A stretch of DNA of 64,000 nt from Sarcomyxa edulis (lineage: Eukaryota > Basidiomycota > Agaricomycetes > Agaricales > Mycenaceae). Every line of letters begins with the position of its first letter. Positions within the stretch are counted from its first letter, which is position 1. Position numbers and translations under genes: made by a program. The notes below the pieces were generated by a model. The model did not search any database. It saw only the letters and a program-made list of their open reading frames with translations, and had not been told where the DNA came from. The stretch spans positions 1,178,001-1,242,000 of the forward strand of contig QUOL01000005.1 of the NCBI GenBank assembly GCA_009761415.1. The letters run 5' to 3'. Below are positions 60,292 to 64,000 of the stretch, piece after piece.

Positions 60292-62475
60292 ATGTCCGAT
60301 CCATTCTTCGCGTCCTCTAAACCTCGGAAACGGAAACGCGACGGACCAGATGGAAATAGATCTACACCAGGAGGTAGCTCAACAAGAAAACCATTCACGT
60401 CGGGACGGGGAAGAGGAAGGGGCGGATCTACTCGTGGTGGGAGAGGAGGACCTCCAGACAAACGGACTGGGGCTGGAGCTGGACGAGGAGGACCCTCCAA
60501 GAAGCCGACGAGAGCAGATGAGGAGCTTTCGGACCAGACGGACGAGGATGGAGGTGTGGACGATATGGACTTAAGAGGAGATGACGGCTTGGATGCGGAC
60601 AGTGGAGAAGAGGACGATGATGAGACCCCTGCAGCTAAAAGGTTGAGACTAGCAAAGCTGTATCTGGAGAGCGTAAAGGAGGGCTTGGGTGAGTCTATTC
60701 CTCACTTTCTGGTTACTGTTCGTTTTACTCATAATCTACAGCGGATGGAGAATTCGATGCAGCAGAGATCGACAAAGAACTAATATCTGCAAGACTGAAA
60801 CAGGATGTAATGGAACACTCTGGAAAGGTCCACCTATTCGTGGCTGATTCTGTAGGAGCATCCTGGACCTATGTCTTTTCGGTTGATTCTAATTGACTTG
60901 TGTGATATTTTTCAGTTCGACTTTACACAACCGCCCACAACGATCTTGCGCACGCGCGGTCATCGCTTCTCGATAACTTCAGCTGTCGCTTCGGATTCTG
61001 GCAAGTTCCTCTTCACGTCTGGGAAGGAAGGCTCGATCATCAAATGGGATTTGACGACCGGCAAAAAGCTCAACACCATCTACAAGGTCAAGCCCGATCT
61101 TGATACTACCAAAGGGAAGAAGGGGAAGGGGAAAGCAAGAGAAGAAGTCAAAGGTCACACAGACGAAGTCTTAACGCTTGCCCTGAGTTCCGATGGGAAG
61201 TACCTAGCGAGTGCAGGGCGGGATAGAAGGTTGACCGTCTGGGATGTAGAGAAGGATGCATGGATTAAAGGATTTTCTCCAGGTGGAATGGGACACAAGG
61301 ATGTTATTTCGGTACGTACATCACTCCATCACTCACATTCGTACCTTGACAATCATGTTCGTGTATCCCTAGGCTCTTGCTTTCCGGGATGGTACCCACA
61401 CACTATATACAGGGTCGCACGACCGAACACTAAAACTATACGATCTATCTCCCTCCGTCCTAGGCTACGTCGAGACACTTTTTGGACACCAAGATCACGT
61501 TCTTTCGTTAGCTGCGCTTCGTGGAGATACATGTGTCAGTGTTGGAGGTCGAGACAAGACGGTGCGTTATTGGAAGATTGGAGACGAGAGCCAGCTCGTG
61601 TTTCGCGGTGGTGGTAGAAGTAAGGTTCGAGAGGTTCTAGAAGGAGGTCTGCGGGATGATGATGAGGAGGAAGAGGGTGAAGATGCGTTAATGGAGGTCG
61701 ATGGAGCGAAGAAGGGGAAGGGGAAAGAGAAGGAACGAATCAAAAAGTTCGTAGAAGGAAGTTTGGAGTGCGTTGCCATGATCGACGAGACGACATTTGT
61801 CAGTGGTGGTGATAGCGGGTACGAAATCTTCATTCTCTAGTTTGTACGATCAAACTCATATCCTTCCAGTTCGATATCCCTCTGGACCACCACAAAAAAG
61901 AAACCTATATTCACGCAACCCCTCGCCCACGGTTTCCACCAAACCCACTCAGAAACCGAAGGTCTCATCGAGACGCCACGATGGATCACATCGATCGCAT
62001 GCTTGAAATACGGAGACGTCATCGCCTCTGGCAAGTGCCGCTCTTCCTCTTTTTTGCCTACTCTTCGCTCATTTTTGGTCGTTCTACAGGCTCGTACGAA
62101 GGCATCATTCGACTATGGAAGCTAGACTCCAAGCTCAAATCTATAACCCTTGTAGGAACTATACCCGCACCTGGTGTCGTCAACTCTCTACAGTTCATCA
62201 CGCCTTCGAAAGAGTTTTTGGATAGCGCCACTTGGGCCACTCCTCCTCCTCCTGTACCACCAGCCACTTCGGACCCACTTGCCCCACGGGCTCCACCAAA
62301 ACTGAAAACGGACCCCATACTTCTCGTTGTCGGTCTTGGACAAGAGCATCGTCTCGGGAGGTGGTTGTCGATGAAAGGGGAAAAGGGAGCGGTGAATGGA
62401 ACTATCGTTGTTGCGTTCTCACCGAAGAGTGTAGTGGTAGATGACGCAGCATCTCGGACGTTGACCATAGCTTGA
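60292..62475 (+). CDS. RRP9: U3 small nucleolar ribonucleoprotein Rrp9 (U3-55K), WD40 protein
   Basis: Exons run from ATG 60292 (MSDPFFASSKPRKRKRDGPD) to TGA 62473-62475. An Arg/Gly-rich stretch (TSGRGRGRGGSTRGGRGGPP) and an acidic region (DLRGDDGLDADSGEEDDDE) precede AAKRLRLAKLYLESVKEGL, the conserved Rrp9 N-terminal motif. WD40 repeats follow: HRFSITSAVASDSGKFLFTS, GHTDEVLTLALSSDGKYLAS, TGSHDRTLKLYDLSP, SVGGRDKTVRYWKIG and IASGSYEGIIRLWKLDSKL. Two loops are long and charged (KGKKGKGKAREEVK; DDDEEEEGEDALMEVDGAKK). Rrp9 binds the U3 snoRNA B/C motif in the small-subunit processome for 18S rRNA maturation. Confidence 0.94.
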
Positions 62476-62619
62476 GACTCAACCAGAGTCGTCTTTTAAT
62501 CCTTCCTTGGGAATCAGTCCCAATTTGCTTACCATGTTTCTGCATCCGTCTCACTGTTGGAATTCTACGCAGAGCAGGCAACTTTGTGTGCATTTTGGTT
62601 CGCCTCCGTGACTTAGCCT
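62476..62619. other. RRP9 3' flank
   Basis: This short interval lies between the RRP9 stop and the repeat array. No features are seen. Confidence 0.4.
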
Positions 62620-63930
62620 TACTTTACTCGAGCTGGCTGGGATGAAGGATGAACATTCGGAGAGCCAGATGATACACCAAGTAAGGATCCGAAATTCTGA
62701 GATATACTATCTGTTGAGTTGACAGTGAGACCACGAGCCGGTGAAACAAATGTGTTTTGCGAGAAGCCTTGGGGCCCATCCCATAGACGAAGAGGAACAT
62801 AAGTAGGTTCGACAGGGTATTGTTACTCCCAGCTGAACTCAACCTATCGGACAGAACGGAGAGGGCCTTCAAGTTCTGAAAAGATTGAACCTTTTCATCG
62901 GGTGCGTAGTGCATTGTTTTCTACGGATAGGGAGTTTTGCAAAGTGCGAGCTGGCTGGGAAGACAGATAGGACACTTCGTCAGGATCTGACCGAATTGCG
63001 TACTTATGAGAAACAGTCTTTCTGTTTAAGACAACAATTCGGCGAAACAATCTGCAGATAGGGTGTTTTGCTAAATTTTAGTTGGCTGGGAGGCTGGATA
63101 GTGGGTTTTGAAATTTATTCTGTGGACAGAGATGCATATGTGTACATTCGATAGGTCGTTTTCGTTCCAGCGAGCTTCGAGTCATCCGGTGGGACGGATA
63201 GGGCATCTTGAAAGGTAGGATCCTCCATTGAGTGGATAGTGTATTATTTTCCAAGGATAGGGTGTTTTGCGAAGTTCGACTTGGCTGGGAAGACAGATAG
63301 GATACATCGCCGGGATCCTACCGAATTATGTAGTCCGCCTTCACTGACTGTCGAGTTTGTGGCGAGATGATGAGATACCGATAGGAAGCTAGTGGGTTTT
63401 GATAAATCTGAGTTGGCTGGGACGAAGGATAGTGGCTTTTGCAAAGAGTTCTGGGCCCATTTCGCAGTTGAGAGAAGAGTACGAGCACATTTGACGGGTA
63501 TTTTCCATCCCAGCTAAGTTCGAGTTATCGGACGAGAAGGATAGGGCCTTTTGCTTTCGGTAAAGCCTCGATGGTGCGGATAGTGTATTCTCCTCAAAGA
63601 CAGGGACTTTGGCCAATCAGGCTGAGAGGACGAGACGGCGAAATGCTTGACAGATAGGGTGTTTTGCTGAACTCGAGCAGGCTGGGAGCATAGATAGTGG
63701 GTTTTGCAAATCATTCGGTGGACAGAGATTTATGTTTGTGAAATCGATAAGTCATTTTCGTCCCAGCTAGGTTCGAGCCATCCGATGGGATGGATAGGGC
63801 CCTTTGACAGTCGGCCGACCCTCCATCGGCTGGATAGTGTATTCGTTGGAGGATAGGAAGTTTTGCGGAGTTCGAGCTGGCCGGGGAGAAGGATAAGGCC
63901 TTCGTGTAGGTATTTAGAACGCTTCATGTA
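62620..63930. repeat. Higher-order tandem repeat array (~330-bp unit, two half-units)
   Basis: The core TTCGAGCTGGCTGGGA, usually preceded by GATAGGGTGTTTTGC, recurs near 62634, 62951, 63081, 63282, 63411, 63680 and 63876. Spacings alternate at about 130 and 200 bp, giving a unit near 330 bp with one irregular interval. A partly inverse core (TCCCAGCTAGGTTCGAG type) recurs near 62829, 63166, 63507 and 63761, so each unit contains inverted arms. Copies are diverged. Minus-strand frames across it are short and repetitive, not gene-like. The array reaches close to the window end. Confidence 0.75.
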
Positions 63931-64000
63931 CCAATGTACTCGAGCCCATGAAGTCGAAGTACATGCCCCGGATTCGACTGATCATGCATGCATAGCCTAA

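Noticed and set aside
60228..60500. Pro-rich minus-strand frame
   Set aside because: It is the antisense of the Arg/Gly-rich RRP9 N-terminus.
62624..63927. Chain of short minus-strand frames in the terminal repeat
   Set aside because: They reflect the repeat unit in different phases; the frames are not conserved between copies.

Overview
The window is nuclear DNA of a filamentous basidiomycete, most likely an Agaricomycete. Genes are split by many short GT-AG introns, mostly 50-70 nt. Promoters and leaders are pyrimidine rich, a tRNA-Pro carries a small intron, and the gene families (F-box/LRR proteins, sedolisin proteases, PQQ sugar dehydrogenases, GMC oxidoreductases, lineage-restricted hypotheticals) fit that group. 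The species cannot be named from the sequence alone.

Layout. 0-9 kb: the 3' end of an unidentified Pro-rich gene, an F-box-like gene that may be broken, a PD-(D/E)XK-like gene, tRNA-Pro, and a PQ-loop transporter divergent from the AP-1 mu adaptin. 9-17 kb: a Ser/Pro-rich protein with possible membrane exons, a long gene-poor stretch, then a TATA-driven locus built of tandem exon-intron repeats with many micro-exons. 17-30 kb: mitochondrial ferredoxin (YAH1 type), a lineage-specific hypothetical gene, a delta-12-type fatty acid desaturase containing an 8-nt exon, and a hotdog thioesterase, separated by stretches with no recognisable genes. 30-42 kb: a GMC oxidoreductase, a secreted sedolisin protease, a secreted PQQ-type sugar dehydrogenase and zuotin. 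42-48 kb: two tandem-duplicated genes of a lineage-specific domain family and a WRN-type 3'-5' exonuclease. 48-60 kb: two paralogous F-box/LRR genes facing each other, with alanine aminotransferase and RHO1 GTPase between them. 60-64 kb: the U3 snoRNP protein RRP9 and a higher-order tandem repeat that reaches the end of the window.

How the genes relate. Most are single housekeeping genes with no shared pathway: trafficking (AP-1 mu), ribosome biogenesis and chaperoning (RRP9, zuotin), cell-wall signalling (RHO1), iron-sulfur biogenesis (YAH1), lipid metabolism (desaturase, thioesterase) and nitrogen metabolism (alanine aminotransferase). The 30-39.5 kb block groups three oxidative or degradative enzymes, two of them secreted, which suits a saprotroph but is not proof of co-regulation. 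The most unusual elements are the micro-exon repeat locus (14.4-16.9 kb), the duplicated lineage-specific family (41.9-45.5 kb, with a relative at 20.6 kb), and the terminal repeat array.
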